In this document: in pieces, positions 19,958 to 30,103 of the stretch
Numbering within the stretch: position 1 is the first letter of the stretch
How the letters are laid out: every line of letters starts with the position of its first letter
Source of the DNA: Pseudomonadota bacterium
GTDB lineage: Bacteria; Pseudomonadota; Gammaproteobacteria; Steroidobacterales; Steroidobacteraceae
Reading direction: 5' to 3'
NCBI GenBank assembly: GCA_963205255.1
Contig: CAUJIK010000054.1
Coordinates: forward strand, 86,198-150,197
Length of the DNA: 64,000 nucleotides
The notes under the pieces: generated by a model
The model's database searches: none
Told to the model about the DNA's origin: nothing
Seen by the model: the letters and a program-made list of their open reading frames with translations, nothing else
Translations under genes and position numbers: made by a program

Positions 19958-21619
19958 ATGTACCTGTCGTTCTACGGCCTGGCGGAGAAGCCCTTCTCGA
20001 TCACGCCCGATCCACGCTATCTGTTTCTGGGCGGGCGCCACGCGGAAGCGCTGGCGCATCTGGTCTATGGCATCACCGAGGCCGGCGGCTTCATCCAGCT
20101 CACCGGCGAGGTGGGCACCGGCAAGACCACCATCATCCGTTCGCTGCTGTCGAAGCAGCCCGACAACGCCGAGATCGCGCTCATCCTCAATCCGAGGATG
20201 AACGCCACCGAGTTCCTGCTCACCATCTGCGAGGAACTGGGCATTCTGGTGCCCGACGATGCCATCGACAGCGTCAAGGAGCTGGTCGACATCCTCAACC
20301 GCTACCTGCTGCGCGCCCATGCTTCGGGCAAGCGCGTGGTGCTGGTGGTGGACGAGGCGCAGAACCTGCCGCCCGAACTGCTCGAACAGGTGCGGCTGCT
20401 CACCAACCTGGAAACCGAAACCCAGAAGCTGCTGCAGATCATCCTGATCGGCCAGCCGGAACTGCGCGAGGTGCTCTCGCGCAATGACCTGCGCCAGCTC
20501 GCGCAGCGCATCACCGGGCGCTATCACCTCGAACCGCTGACGCAGAAGGAATCGGTCGCATACCTCAAGCACCGCTTGCGCGTCGCCGGGGCCACGTCGG
20601 ACCTTTTCACGCCTGGCGCGCTGCGTGAGCTGCACCGCGTCAGCGGCGGCGTGCCGCGCCTGCTGAACATCATCGGCGACCGCGCATTGCTGGGCGGCTA
20701 CTCCGAAGATCGCCACCAGGTCTCCGCCTCGATGGTGCGCAAGGCGGCCGGCGAGGTCTTCGACCGGCGCGTGTTCGCGCGCTGGCTGCCGTGGGCGCTG
20801 AGCACCGGCACCGTCCTCGTGGTCGCGGGCGCCTTGCTGACTGGCTGGGCCCTGTATGCGCGAACGCATCTCGCAGCGCCGCCGCCTCCCGCCGCGGCCG
20901 CGTCGCCTGCCGCGACGACACCCGCGGTGCAGGAAACAGCATCCCCCCAGGTAGCGGCCGCTGTTCCTGCCGTGGCGACGATGCTGCCGGCGGCGGATCT
21001 GCGCACCTTGCTGGCCGGCACCGGGATGGACGACATCGATGGCGCATGGCGGCAGCTGTTCGCGATCTGGTCGGCGCGCTATGTGGCAGGCGGCGAAGAC
21101 GCCTGCACGCAGGCGCTGCGGCAGGGCCTGGAATGCCTCTCGCAACAGGGTGGCTTCGAACGCCTGCGCCTTTTCAACCGGCCCGCCATCCTGCCGCTGG
21201 ACCGTCCGGTGGGCGGCCCGCAGCACGCCGTGCTGACCGGCATCGCCGCCGAGCGCGCGCAACTGCTGCTTGGCGGCAGCGCGCAGGAGTTTCCGCTTCC
21301 CCAGTTGCTCCAGAACTGGAGCGGCGATTTCGTGCTGCTGTGGAAGCCGCCCCAGCTGGACACGCGCAATCTCTCCATGGGCTCGCGCGGCGAACCCGTC
21401 AGGCAGCTGCGCACCAGGCTGCGGAGCTGGGCGGGTCTCAGCGTGGATGGCCCCGGCAGCGACTTCTTCGATGCTTCGCTGGAAACGCTGGTGCGGCAGT
21501 TCCAGCGCCAGCACGGGCTCGCCGTGGACGGCATCGCCGGCAGCCAGACCCAGGCGCTGCTCGATGCCGTGCTGGCCCGCGGGGGCACGCCGCAGCTGAC
21601 GCCGGTTGCGGGGGCCTGA
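19958..21619 (+). CDS. ExeA/GspA-type AAA ATPase with C-terminal peptidoglycan-binding domain
   Basis: FYGLAEKPFSITPDPRYLFLG, GEVGTGKTT Walker A, LVVDEAQNL, C-terminal LRQFQRQHGL-type repeat. Confidence 0.9.
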   Translation: MYLSFYGLAEKPFSITPDPRYLFLGGRHAEALAHLVYGITEAGGFIQLTGEVGTGKTTIIRSLLSKQPDNAEIALILNPRMNATEFLLTICEELGILVPDDAIDSVKELVDILNRYLLRAHASGKRVVLVVDEAQNLPPELLEQVRLLTNLETETQKLLQIILIGQPELREVLSRNDLRQLAQRITGRYHLEPLTQKESVAYLKHRLRVAGATSDLFTPGALRELHRVSGGVPRLLNIIGDRALLGGYSEDRHQVSASMVRKAAGEVFDRRVFARWLPWALSTGTVLVVAGALLTGWALYARTHLAAPPPPAAAASPAATTPAVQETASPQVAAAVPAVATMLPAADLRTLLAGTGMDDIDGAWRQLFAIWSARYVAGGEDACTQALRQGLECLSQQGGFERLRLFNRPAILPLDRPVGGPQHAVLTGIAAERAQLLLGGSAQEFPLPQLLQNWSGDFVLLWKPPQLDTRNLSMGSRGEPVRQLRTRLRSWAGLSVDGPGSDFFDASLETLVRQFQRQHGLAVDGIAGSQTQALLDAVLARGGTPQLTPVAGA

Positions 21620-22284
21620 TGTCCTTCATCCTCGATGCCCTGAAGAAATCCGAAGCGGAGCGCCACAGCCAGGCCGGCCCCGCATTGATGAACATGCGCA
21701 TCGCGCCGCCGCGGCGACGCATGCCGCTGTGGATCATCGCCCTGACGGTGATCCTGCTCGCCAATCTCGCCGTGCTCGCCATCGTGCTGCTGCGCGCCCC
21801 GGCCAGGCAGGCGCCAGAATCCGCGGCGCCGGGCCAGGCCGCGGGCAACTTGCCGGCACAGCCTGCTCCCATGCCGCCGCAGCAGGCCATGCCCGCCAAT
21901 GCGCTGCCGCCGCCGGTGCTTCTGCCGGAGCCTGCCCCCTCACCACCAGACAGGCCGCCAGCCACGCCGCGCCCGCAGCCTGCGGCGCCCGCCGTGCAGG
22001 CCGCTCCTGCAACACCACCAGCGCGGCCGGCCGCAAGCCACAACGACGATGCACTGCTGCCCAGCGCCACGGACCTGCGCCTGTCGGGCGTCGCAGTGCC
22101 CGAACTGCGGCTCGCGCTGCACGTGTATGACGCCAGCGCCGCGAACCGCTACGTACTGCTGAACTCGCAACGCATGCGCGAGGGCGAAAGCACCGCCGAG
22201 GGCGTGCTGCTGGAGCGCATCGCGCCGGCCGGTCTGGTGCTCTCCTGGCGCGGCCAGCGATTCCGGCTCGAGCCCGGTGAGTAA
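21619..22284 (+). CDS. GspB-type general secretion pathway protein
   Basis: MSFILDALKKSEAERH, TM segment, Pro/Ala linker; ATG overlaps preceding stop by 1 nt. Confidence 0.85.
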   Translation: MSFILDALKKSEAERHSQAGPALMNMRIAPPRRRMPLWIIALTVILLANLAVLAIVLLRAPARQAPESAAPGQAAGNLPAQPAPMPPQQAMPANALPPPVLLPEPAPSPPDRPPATPRPQPAAPAVQAAPATPPARPAASHNDDALLPSATDLRLSGVAVPELRLALHVYDASAANRYVLLNSQRMREGESTAEGVLLERIAPAGLVLSWRGQRFRLEPGE

Positions 22285-22286
22285 CA

Positions 22287-23258
22287 CTACTCGGCGATGT
22301 ACCAGCGCCGTTCGACCTGCTCCACCACCAGCTGGTTGAACGGCAATCCCTTGCCCCGCAGATCGTAGGTCGCGCGGGTACCGGCGTATTCAAAGCGCGG
22401 CACGGCTTCGCGCGCAAAGCGCACGGCCGCAAGCAGGGACTCGCGGGTCTCCAGACGGCTCTCGCAACTGCTGATGAGTGTGCGCAAGGCCTTCGCCGCC
22501 GTGGTGCGCCGGAAATTCGGGCTCATCTGTCGCTGGAAGTAGTCCTCGCAGCGCCCGGCGACCAGATTGTCCTCAGCTGTCTTGAACAGATCGAGGATGG
22601 CTTGCGGCGAAGCAGGCGCTTGCGCGGGCGCGGATGACGCCGCCGCGCCCGCGGCAGTCTCCGCTGCGGCGACCACCTGCTGCGGCGCTGCCGGCGCGCG
22701 CGCGCGGCCGGCGCGCAGATCATCGATCTGCGCCTGCAGCTCCAGCGGCAACGCCGCCTTCCAGTCCTTGCCCCAGGGCACCAGCGAAACCAGAACCGGC
22801 ACGCGGATGCTGCCCTGATCCTTCATCGGCCGCAGCCGTCCGACCACATGCACCATGCTGCCGTCCTTCACCGCATCCAGCCACTCGATCCGGTCGAAGC
22901 TGCGGGCGCCGAAGCGCAGGCGTGTCGCCAGCTGGACGAAGAAGTTCGATGCCGTCAGTCGCTCGATCTGCGCCAGCGGCATGCCGGCGCCGAACAGGCG
23001 GCTGCGAAGCAGGTTCTGGTCGCGATCGGCTTCCAGACGCATCTCGTCCAGCAACTGGCGGCGCAGCAGCTCCAGCTCCTGTTCATGGATGGCCAGCGCC
23101 ATCGCCCGTGAATCGCCTGCCGCCACGGCGGCGAGATATTCCTCGGCCGCGCGTCGCTGGCTGCCGGAAACATCGGCCACGGCCGGCAGCGCCAGCACCA
23201 TCGACAACAGGGCGATACCGCAGCGCAATACGGCACGCGAGGGGCACATAGACCTCAT
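22287..23258 (-). CDS. Hypothetical exported protein
   Basis: 323 aa, signal peptide SMVLALPAVAD. Confidence 0.6.
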   Translation of the reverse strand: MRSMCPSRAVLRCGIALLSMVLALPAVADVSGSQRRAAEEYLAAVAAGDSRAMALAIHEQELELLRRQLLDEMRLEADRDQNLLRSRLFGAGMPLAQIERLTASNFFVQLATRLRFGARSFDRIEWLDAVKDGSMVHVVGRLRPMKDQGSIRVPVLVSLVPWGKDWKAALPLELQAQIDDLRAGRARAPAAPQQVVAAAETAAGAAASSAPAQAPASPQAILDLFKTAEDNLVAGRCEDYFQRQMSPNFRRTTAAKALRTLISSCESRLETRESLLAAVRFAREAVPRFEYAGTRATYDLRGKGLPFNQLVVEQVERRWYIAE

Positions 23259-23406
23259 GAACCAGTCCTCAGATGTAAAATGGCGGGGCGACGCACTTCA
23301 CAGATTGGGCAGCCTCCCCCGCTGCACAGGTTGTACCGGTCCGGGCAGCCCGTAAAGTCCCTGCTAATAGCAGGAGGGGCATCTCCGGTCCCCGCAATCC
23401 AGGACG

Positions 23407-25170
23407 GTGGGAGTCGTCGCAGTGAACATAGATCCCAGTTACCTCGGCGAGGAAGCCTCTGTGGCCCAGGACCTGCGTGGAAGGAGCCCGACACCCGTGC
23501 GACGCCTGATCGCACTGACCCGCGACGATGCGCTGATCCACTCCCTGGAAGAACTCACCGCCAGCGGCCTCGATGTCTGTGTGGTCGCCGATGCCGGATC
23601 CCTCTCGGACGAGCTGCTCGATGACCTCTCCAGTACGGCGCTGATCGACGCCGATGCCACCGCCGCGCCGCTGGATGGCTTTGTCGATGCGCTGATCACC
23701 CAGTTTCCGACGCTGCGCCTGCTGGTCGCCGGCCACAGCACCGAGCAGAACATGCTTGCCACCCGCATCGCCAGCGGCCGCGTGTGCCGCTTCGTGCACA
23801 AGCCCGCCTCGGCGCAGCGATTGAAGCTGATGATCGATGCCGCGAGCCGTCCCGCCGATCCGCAGCGCATCACGGTGACGCAAACCATCGAGGCCCTTCC
23901 GGACCCGGGCCACATCCCCAGACGCGACCTTGCCGCGATGTCCACCGGCGGACCGCTGGGCTCGAGATTGCCGCTGATGATCGCCGCCGCCGTTGCAGTC
24001 ATCGTCGCCGTCGGCGCCTGGCTGCTGTGGCCCGATTCGAAGAGCACGCAATCCGCCGCCGCGCCCGCTGCTGCCGCTGGCGCGGATTCCCCGGCCATCG
24101 CCCTCATGCGCAATGCCGACCAGGCTTTCGCCGCAGGCCGCTACGTGGCCGCCGATGGCAGCAGCGCCGCCGAGCTGTACCGCGATGCGCTGAAGGCCGA
24201 TCCACAGAACGAACGCGCCCGGGACGGCTTCGACCGCAGCATCGAATCTGGTCTGCGCGACGCAGAGCAGGCCCTGGTAGCCGAACGGCTCGATGAAGCG
24301 GCCGGCGCCGCCGAAACGCTGCGCCTGCTGGCGCCGGAAAATTCCCGCCTGGCATTCCTGCAATCGCAGATAGACAAGGAACGCGCCCGCCTCAACGCGA
24401 ACGCCTCGCAGCGTGCCGCATTCGAAGCGCGTCAGCAGCAGATCCAGGAAAATCTGGCGCAAATGGATGACCGGCTGCGCCGCGGCGCGCTCATAGAGCC
24501 GGCCCGCGACAACGCCATGATGCACTTCCGCGCGGCCGAGAGCGTCAGCCCCGGCGACGGCGCGGTGCGCAATGCTCGCGACACGCTGCTTGCGGCGCTG
24601 CTCAATGCCGCCGACGCCGAACTGGCGGCGGCGCGTGGCGCCGCTGCCCGCAGCTACATCGAGGCGGCTGCCACCATCAACAGCGGCGCGCCAGGGCTCG
24701 ATCCGCTGCGCCGGCGCCTGGAGCAACTGACCGCGACGCCGGCTCCCCCGGTGGCAGCGACCACCGCACCAGCCGTCGTGGCCACACCCACCCCTTCGAC
24801 GACGCCCGCGCCCGCTCCGGCCGCAGCGCCGCCCGCCGCGGCTTCCACTGCGCCTGCACCCACCCCGCCCGCCGCGGACAACCAGACGGTTGCCGCCAGC
24901 ACACTGCGGCTCATCTCGTCGGTGGAGCCGGAATATCCGCGGGTGGCGCTTCAGCGGCTGACATCCGGCTGGGTCGAACTTGAATTCACCGTGACAGCGG
25001 AAGGCCGTGTGCAGGACATCGTCGTCCTCAATGCCGAACCCAGTGGCGTGTTCAATGCCTCGGCCATCGCCGCGCTGCGTCGCTGGCGCTATGCGCCGGT
25101 GATCCGCGATGGCGTGGCCGTGCCGCAGCGCGCCCATCAGCGCATACGTTTCACGGCGCGTGAACAGTAA
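23407..25170 (+). CDS. Receiver-like domain / TM / helical repeat / TonB C-terminal domain protein (start uncertain)
   Basis: RRLIALTRDDALIHSLEEL...ALIDADAT...FVHKPAS; TM LPLMIAAAVAVIVAVGAWLLW; C-terminal VEPEYPRVALQRLTSGWVELEFTVTAEGRV...ALRRWRYAPV. Confidence 0.8.
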   Translation: MGVVAVNIDPSYLGEEASVAQDLRGRSPTPVRRLIALTRDDALIHSLEELTASGLDVCVVADAGSLSDELLDDLSSTALIDADATAAPLDGFVDALITQFPTLRLLVAGHSTEQNMLATRIASGRVCRFVHKPASAQRLKLMIDAASRPADPQRITVTQTIEALPDPGHIPRRDLAAMSTGGPLGSRLPLMIAAAVAVIVAVGAWLLWPDSKSTQSAAAPAAAAGADSPAIALMRNADQAFAAGRYVAADGSSAAELYRDALKADPQNERARDGFDRSIESGLRDAEQALVAERLDEAAGAAETLRLLAPENSRLAFLQSQIDKERARLNANASQRAAFEARQQQIQENLAQMDDRLRRGALIEPARDNAMMHFRAAESVSPGDGAVRNARDTLLAALLNAADAELAAARGAAARSYIEAAATINSGAPGLDPLRRRLEQLTATPAPPVAATTAPAVVATPTPSTTPAPAPAAAPPAAASTAPAPTPPAADNQTVAASTLRLISSVEPEYPRVALQRLTSGWVELEFTVTAEGRVQDIVVLNAEPSGVFNASAIAALRRWRYAPVIRDGVAVPQRAHQRIRFTAREQ

Positions 25171-25186
25171 CGCCGGCCTTGCGTAC

Positions 25187-26425
25187 GTGACCGTAATCAT
25201 CAGAACACTCATCGTTGCCGACGACCAGCGCCTGGGTCTGTGGCTGCGGCATCACATCGAGGCGCTGCGCGACGACATCAGCGTAAGCCATGAAACCGGC
25301 GCGGACTTCGAGCGCCGCCTGGCCGTGAACGGCGCCGCTGACGTCGACCTGATCGCGCTGCTGCTGTGCTTCGGCCCGACGGACGATTCCCCGGAACGCG
25401 GCCTGGAATGGTTCTCCCGCCTGCGCGAATTCCCTGATCTGCCGCCGCAGCTGGTCATCGCCGAAGAAGGCGACGAACTCAGCGCGGTGCAGACCCTGCG
25501 CATGGGCGCCACCGACTATCTGCCACGGCGCCTGCTCTCGCCCGAACTGCTGCGCGCGAGCCTGGCGCTGGGCATCGAGGAAGTGCGCCGCCTGCGCCTG
25601 GCCGGCATGGAAGCACCACCGGTGCCGCCGCCCATGGACGTTCCACGCGATCTCATTCCGCGCTACACCTTGCTCGAGGTACTGGCCGAATCCAGCCGTG
25701 CTTCGGTGTTTCTGGCCCGTAGTGCCGCGCTGGGCCGCAATGTCGCGCTGAAGGTCAGCAGCGTGATCGAGGGTGAAGAGCCCCTGTTCGCGCACGAGTA
25801 CGAAGCCATCGGCGCGCTGCGGCACGCCTCGATCGTGGACATCTACGACTACGGAGTGACCGACGGGCGCGAGTTCATCGCGATGGAGTATTTCCCCTGC
25901 GGCGACCTCAAGGCCCGCCTGCAGAACCCCATCTCCAGCGAGCAGAGCATCGACTACCTGCGGCGCATCGCCAGCGCACTGTCGGTGATACACCAGGCCG
26001 GCATCCTGCATCGCGACCTGAAGCCGCCCAACATCATGCTGCGCGAGGACGGGCAGGTGGTGCTGATCGACTTCGGTCTGGCAAAGAACCTGGGCTCGGC
26101 AACACGCAGCACGGCTGCCGGCACGCTGCGCGGCTCGCCGTACTACATGAGCCCCGAGCAGGCGCAAGGCCAGGAACTCGATGTGCGCAGCGACCTTTAC
26201 AGTCTCGGCGTCATCCTCTACGAGATGCTCACCGGCTCGAAGCCCTACGTCGGCGTCACGGCGGTCGAGGTGCTGCAACAGCATGTCAATGCGCCGGTGC
26301 CGACGCTGCCGGCCGAGCTTTCCCGGTACCAGGGATTGCTGGACGGGCTGATGGCCAAGTCGCGCGAGGAGCGCATATCCTCCGCCGACACGCTGCTCGC
26401 CAGTCTCGAACAGCTCGCCGCGTGA
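25187..26425 (+). CDS. Receiver-like domain fused to Ser/Thr protein kinase (GTG start uncertain; 25160 possible)
   Basis: RTLIVADDQRLGLWL...; HRDLKPPNIML, DFGLAKN, SPEQAQGQELDVRSDLYSLGVILYEMLTG. Confidence 0.88.
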   Translation: MTVIIRTLIVADDQRLGLWLRHHIEALRDDISVSHETGADFERRLAVNGAADVDLIALLLCFGPTDDSPERGLEWFSRLREFPDLPPQLVIAEEGDELSAVQTLRMGATDYLPRRLLSPELLRASLALGIEEVRRLRLAGMEAPPVPPPMDVPRDLIPRYTLLEVLAESSRASVFLARSAALGRNVALKVSSVIEGEEPLFAHEYEAIGALRHASIVDIYDYGVTDGREFIAMEYFPCGDLKARLQNPISSEQSIDYLRRIASALSVIHQAGILHRDLKPPNIMLREDGQVVLIDFGLAKNLGSATRSTAAGTLRGSPYYMSPEQAQGQELDVRSDLYSLGVILYEMLTGSKPYVGVTAVEVLQQHVNAPVPTLPAELSRYQGLLDGLMAKSREERISSADTLLASLEQLAA

Positions 26426-26438
26426 TGGGCGCCAGGCC

Positions 26439-27893
26439 ATGTCCCGCTCACCCGACACACTCCTGACGGAACTCCTGCTGCAAACCACCGGTGCCGTGGC
26501 ATTGCAGCTGGATGCTTCGGAACGGGTGCTGCATGTCTCGAACGGCGCGCTGTATCAGGACTGGTTGCCGGAAGCCCGCCCCCTGCCCGCTGCCGGCGAT
26601 TCGCTGGCGTCGCTGCTGCCCGATCTGTTCGGCGCCGCGCAGGCCGGGCAGTTGCTGCAGGAGCTGCGTGCCCCGGTGGACGAGGCCGTCTCGCAGCCGC
26701 AGACCTTGCACGCCCTGCCCGGCCGTCCACAGCGCCTGAAACCGCTGCGCTGGTTCGACGTGACGCTGGCGCATCTGTGTGATGAAACGTGCGATGAAAC
26801 GGAGCCATCACTGCTGCTGATCATCGCCGAGCGCACGCTGCTGCAGAACCTGACGAATGAAGTGACCGAAGCTCGCGACGCGCAGCAACTGGCGCTTGCA
26901 GTGCTGCGCACAGAGCCGCTGGCGCTGCGACGGTTCCTGCAGAACGCCAACAGTGCCGTGGGATTCATCCGCACCACGCTGCGTCAGAGCGCGCGCACCC
27001 AGGATGCCTTGCGCGGCAAGCTGCAGCACCTGCGCAACGAAGCCGGCAGTCTGGGCGCGGCCGCCAGCCGACTCGATCTGCATCAGGTCGCGCAGCCCGC
27101 ATCCTTGCTGGTCATGGCTGTCGACGCCCTTCTGGCGCGCGACACCGCCACCGGGGATGACATGCTGCCGCTGGCCTTGCACATCGATGCGCTGTCCGGC
27201 GCCGTCGGCGCCATCGCCGCGCTGGAGGAACAGCGGGCCGGAGCGGATTCCGCGGCCTCCCCGTCACGCGTGCCCGCGCGCGCCACGCCGACCTGGCATG
27301 AGATATGCGAGCAGCGCAGCGCCGAGCAGTTGTCCAAGGTCGCCGCCGAACGCGGAGTGCTCGCCTGCCTGCGCATGAAGGGCGCCGCTCTGGTGCCTGA
27401 AAGCTATCATCAGAAAATCGTCCCGGTGCTGGAGAGCCTGATAGACAACGCGCTTCGGCATGGCATCGAAACACCTGAAGAGCGCATCCGCATCGACAAG
27501 CCTGCCTCCGGCACCATCACGGTGACTTTCCAGGATCGCGGCACGGCCGGTCTCGACATGACCGTTCACGACGATGGCCGCGGCTTCGATCTCGAACACA
27601 TCCGCAGGACCGCCATCGACTGCGGACTCACCAGCGAAGAGTCGGGACAGACCATGGAGCCCCGCAATCTGGTCGGGATGATCTTCAAGCCGGGCTTCTG
27701 CGGAGCTTCCCTCGCGGACCAGCCAGGATCGGTATGCAACATGTCGCTGTTGCGCGAATCACTGCGACGGCAAGGCGGCAATGTATCTGTTGCCACCAAG
27801 CCACAGCGATACACTCAGTTCTCGTTACATTTCCCGGCGACCCCTGGTGCACGACGTCAGGCTTCGCGCCATATCGCTGCCTTGACAAGATGA
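26439..27893 (+). CDS. CheA-like HATPase protein with N-terminal sensor-like region
   Basis: LESLIDNALRHGIETPEER (N box), VHDDGRGFDLEHIR (G1), IFKPGFCGA (F box). Confidence 0.75.
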   Translation: MSRSPDTLLTELLLQTTGAVALQLDASERVLHVSNGALYQDWLPEARPLPAAGDSLASLLPDLFGAAQAGQLLQELRAPVDEAVSQPQTLHALPGRPQRLKPLRWFDVTLAHLCDETCDETEPSLLLIIAERTLLQNLTNEVTEARDAQQLALAVLRTEPLALRRFLQNANSAVGFIRTTLRQSARTQDALRGKLQHLRNEAGSLGAAASRLDLHQVAQPASLLVMAVDALLARDTATGDDMLPLALHIDALSGAVGAIAALEEQRAGADSAASPSRVPARATPTWHEICEQRSAEQLSKVAAERGVLACLRMKGAALVPESYHQKIVPVLESLIDNALRHGIETPEERIRIDKPASGTITVTFQDRGTAGLDMTVHDDGRGFDLEHIRRTAIDCGLTSEESGQTMEPRNLVGMIFKPGFCGASLADQPGSVCNMSLLRESLRRQGGNVSVATKPQRYTQFSLHFPATPGARRQASRHIAALTR

Positions 27894-27939
27894 CAGCGCG
27901 ACAGGTGCAATGCTCCGGCGTTCTGGGACCGGGCCAAGC

Positions 27940-29082
27940 ATGCATCTGGTTGATACGACACTTTTCTACTCTCCGACCAGTGGCGGCGTGCGCCGCTACC
28001 TCAATGCCAAGCACGCCTGGCTGCAGCGCCAGGAGAACTGGCAGCACAGCCTGCTGGTTCCGGGCGATGTAACGTTGCTCGAACGCGGCGGCGTGAGCTC
28101 CATTGCCGGCGCCATCCTGCCCGGCACCTTCAACTACCGACTGCCGCTGGCGCCCCGCCGCTGGCGCCGCATGCTCGAGCAACTGGAGCCCGATCTCATC
28201 GAGGCGGGCGACGCCTTCCATCCGGCATGGTGCGCGGTGAACGTGGCCGCGCGCCGCGGCATTCCCTCCGTGGCTTTCTTTCATTCGCATCTGCCGCGCC
28301 TGGTGGGCAGCCGCTGTGGTTCCCTGCTGGGCCGCGGAGCCGGCCGCTACCTGCGCTGGCTTTATGACCGCTTCGATCTGGTGCTGGCGCCGAGCCGCAT
28401 CATGTGCGACTACCTCACCGATCTGGGCGTGCGCCATGTGCAGCTGCAGCCGCTGGGTGTGGACACGGACATCTTCCATCCCTCGCGCCGTCACGAGCGT
28501 CTGCGACGCGAGCTGGGCATCGGTCCGCGCACGCGGCTGCTGGCCTATGCGGGCCGCTTCTCCGGCGAAAAGAACATCCCGGTGCTGCTGGAGGCCTTTG
28601 CCCAGCTGGGCAGCGACTATCACCTGCTGCTGGTCGGCGGTGGCGAGCAGCGCCGAGCCGCCGAGAACATCACCTACTGGCCATACCGCCGCGACAGCGC
28701 CCAGCTGGCTTCGATGCTGGCCTCGGCCGATGCGCTGGTGCATGCCGGCACGGCCGAAACCTTCGGCCTCGTCATTCTCGAAGCCATGTCCTGTGGCCGG
28801 CCGGTGGTCGGCGTGAAGGCCGGCGCGGTGAAAGAACTCATCGACGAGGAAGTGGGCATCGCCGCGGCGCGCGCCGATGCCACGGTGTTTGCGCAGGCCG
28901 TGCGCAGTCTCTACGAGCGTGATCTGGATACGCTGGGCGCGGCGGCGCGCCAGCGCGTGATGACGCACTACTCCTGGCAGAAAGCGCTGCGCCGCCAGCT
29001 CGATACCTATGCCGCGATGCTGGGCGTTCGCGGTGCGCTGATGTCGCCCGACCACGCCGAGCCCGCCAACATCACGCCTTGA
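27940..29082 (+). CDS. Glycosyltransferase family 1/4
   Basis: YAGRFSGEKNIPVLLEAFAQL, VHAGTAETFGLVILEAMSCGRPVVG. Confidence 0.9.
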   Translation: MHLVDTTLFYSPTSGGVRRYLNAKHAWLQRQENWQHSLLVPGDVTLLERGGVSSIAGAILPGTFNYRLPLAPRRWRRMLEQLEPDLIEAGDAFHPAWCAVNVAARRGIPSVAFFHSHLPRLVGSRCGSLLGRGAGRYLRWLYDRFDLVLAPSRIMCDYLTDLGVRHVQLQPLGVDTDIFHPSRRHERLRRELGIGPRTRLLAYAGRFSGEKNIPVLLEAFAQLGSDYHLLLVGGGEQRRAAENITYWPYRRDSAQLASMLASADALVHAGTAETFGLVILEAMSCGRPVVGVKAGAVKELIDEEVGIAAARADATVFAQAVRSLYERDLDTLGAAARQRVMTHYSWQKALRRQLDTYAAMLGVRGALMSPDHAEPANITP

Positions 29083-30103
29083 GCGTGTAGATCCTCAGGC
29101 CGCCATCGGTGAGCGCGACGGCAAGCTGTCGCCCATCGGGCGACCAGCGCGCCAGTGCCGCGGGGCCGTCCAGCAGCTGCACGTCCAGTGGTTTGCGCTG
29201 CGCCGTGCCCGGCCGCCACAGCACCACGCGCCAGTCGCGGCCGGCGGACACCAGATGCGCGCCGCCGCACTGCCAGGCCAGCGATTCGATGCGTTCCTCA
29301 TGCCCTTCGAGCTGCGCCGGATCACTGCCTTCCGGCCCCTTGCCGCCGAAATCCCAGACCACGATGCTGCTTGAGCCGGTGGAGGACGTGGCGAGCAGAC
29401 GGCTGTTCGCGCTCCACACTGTCTGATCCACCTTGCCTTCATAACCGCTCATGCGCGAGCGCTTGCGGCTGTTGAGATGGCGGAAGTTGATGGTGCCATC
29501 GGCAAGGCCGCTGGCCACCACCTTGCCATCTGGCGAAAGCGCCAGCGTCACCGGCGCGCCTTCCAGCACGAATTGCTCGATCGAGCCGCCACGGTCGATG
29601 CGGTCGACGAAGATCGCGCCATGGCCGGCGGCGATGATTTCATCCCGCCCGCGCCAGGTCAGGTGGGAAAGCAGCGCCGAGTGCGCTTCGAGCCTGAGCT
29701 GCGGCGCGCCGGCGACGTCCACCACATGCACATCCTTGCCCACCGCGAAAGCCAGGCGCTCGCCGTCGGCACGCCAGGCAAGGCCCGCTGGCCAGCGTGG
29801 GCTGCGGTGCAGGATGTGCCCATGGGTTTCGGCACTGGCGTGTGCATCCCACAGGCGTACGCCGCCGTCCTGCCCCGTCGTTGCGATCAAGGCGCCCTTC
29901 GGCTGCCATGCGGCCGCCAGCAATCCGGGTGCATGTTCGCCAAGCAGCGCGGCCGTTCCGCCTTCGCGGGCAATGCGGTAGAGACGGCCTTCTCCACCCG
30001 CCACGACAAGACTCCTGGAGTCCGGCGACCACGCCAGATCCGCCGGATAGTCCTCGATGCGCGCCGTGGCGGCAGAGACAAGCTTTGCTGCGGCGCTGCT
30101 CAC
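29072..30103 (-). CDS. WD40 repeat protein
   Basis: [49 protein letters not shown] start overlaps GTPase stop by 4 bp. Confidence 0.85.
   Translation of the reverse strand: MSSAAAKLVSAATARIEDYPADLAWSPDSRSLVVAGGEGRLYRIAREGGTAALLGEHAPGLLAAAWQPKGALIATTGQDGGVRLWDAHASAETHGHILHRSPRWPAGLAWRADGERLAFAVGKDVHVVDVAGAPQLRLEAHSALLSHLTWRGRDEIIAAGHGAIFVDRIDRGGSIEQFVLEGAPVTLALSPDGKVVASGLADGTINFRHLNSRKRSRMSGYEGKVDQTVWSANSRLLATSSTGSSSIVVWDFGGKGPEGSDPAQLEGHEERIESLAWQCGGAHLVSAGRDWRVVLWRPGTAQRKPLDVQLLDGPAALARWSPDGRQLAVALTDGGLRIYTLKA

Noticed and set aside
19352-21514. 720-aa minus-strand ORF opposite the DUF4399 and ExeA genes
   Set aside because: Same antisense artefact; the forward-strand proteins carry real motifs.
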